A stretch of 39,090 nt of DNA from Methanoculleus sp. Lineage in GTDB: Archaea > Halobacteriota > Methanomicrobia > Methanomicrobiales > Methanoculleaceae. The translations under genes and the position numbers were made by a program. This document shows, in pieces, positions 39,015 through 39,090 of this stretch. The notes below the pieces were generated by a model that had not been told where the DNA came from, made no database searches, and saw nothing but the letters and a program-made list of their open reading frames with translations. Location: the NCBI RefSeq assembly GCF_020696975.1, contig NZ_JAJGBK010000030.1:1-39090 (forward strand), written 5' to 3'. How positions within the stretch are numbered: the first letter of the stretch is position 1; each line of letters starts with the position of its first letter.

Positions 39015-39090
39015 ATGAGCCAACCCACCCCCCGATGCGGAGAAGACTCGGTCTGTACGCTTGAAGACCTCGGCTGGACGGAAGAGCACG
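39015..39090 (+). CDS. Start of an unidentified gene, possibly ribosome GTPase RsgA
   Basis: The last 76 bp open from ATG 39015 as MSQPTPRCGEDSVCTLEDLG followed by WTEEH, and run off the window. The LEDLGW phrase recalls the N-termini of RsgA GTPases, but 25 residues do not prove it. I see no clear ribosome site or TATA box close upstream. Confidence 0.3.
   Translation, partial: MSQPTPRCGEDSVCTLEDLGWTEEH

Noticed and set aside
1-39090. tRNA genes
   Set aside because: Reading both strands for T-arm motifs with matching acceptor stems gave only chance hits inside coding regions, such as GGTTCGACCC near 9281.

Overview
The window reads as chromosomal DNA of a high-GC, F420-using methanogenic archaeon. 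The best guess is a Methanoculleus-like member of the Methanomicrobiales; the genus is an inference from gene families and not a measured result. Signs of this are an F420H2:NADP oxidoreductase start, an F420-dependent oxidoreductase of the glucose-6-phosphate dehydrogenase family, membrane proteins of the methanogen-associated DUF1673 type, the alternative (siroheme) heme pathway, and many archaeal TATA boxes 25-34 nt upstream of start codons (leaderless transcripts). No tRNA, rRNA, IS element or CRISPR array was recognised.

Layout. 1-5.2 kb: the 5' end of fno, a gene-poor kilobase with hairpins, a flavin split-barrel protein, an unrecognised 376-aa protein and a secreted S9 peptidase. 5.3-12.7 kb: an F420 oxidoreductase, a lone ABC ATPase, a four-gene overlapping operon (HTH regulator plus three DUF1673-like membrane proteins) with an operator-like inverted repeat on its start site, a TetR-type regulator with two palindromes upstream, an aldo/keto reductase-ferredoxin fusion and a DUF169 protein. 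12.7-16.2 kb: four 62-bp tandem repeats with covarying hairpins running into the 3' end of a dienelactone hydrolase-like gene, then a secreted C69 dipeptidase divergent from an NTF2-like protein. 16.2-23.7 kb: a gene-poor stretch, a receiver-PAS-histidine kinase hybrid, a cation/proton antiporter with a TrkA_C tail, an AI-2E family membrane protein, an 87-aa unknown and a cupin.

23.7-33.6 kb: 3-methyladenine glycosylase overlapping tail to tail with an iron-sulfur protein, a stand-alone condensation-fold protein, TrmO, a lipoprotein alpha/beta hydrolase and the heme cluster ahbD-ahbA (fused), ahbB, ahbC on the minus strand. Divergent from that cluster is a 542-residue protein joining a metallophosphoesterase domain to a complete AlkD-like DNA glycosylase. 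33.6-39.1 kb: a second flavin split-barrel protein, an anchored exported protein made of three near-identical Cache/PDC-like sensor repeats, a radical SAM/SPASM enzyme, a DUF998 membrane protein, a breakpoint where remnants of a methyltransferase and a histidine kinase meet, a DUF1579-like protein and the start of one more gene.

Genes that work together: the three ahb genes take siroheme towards heme; the HTH-DUF1673 operon looks autoregulated and its members share a C-terminal motif; the TetR gene probably controls itself and the aldo/keto reductase; mpg and the AlkD-like domain are two independent alkylation-repair activities within 10 kb.
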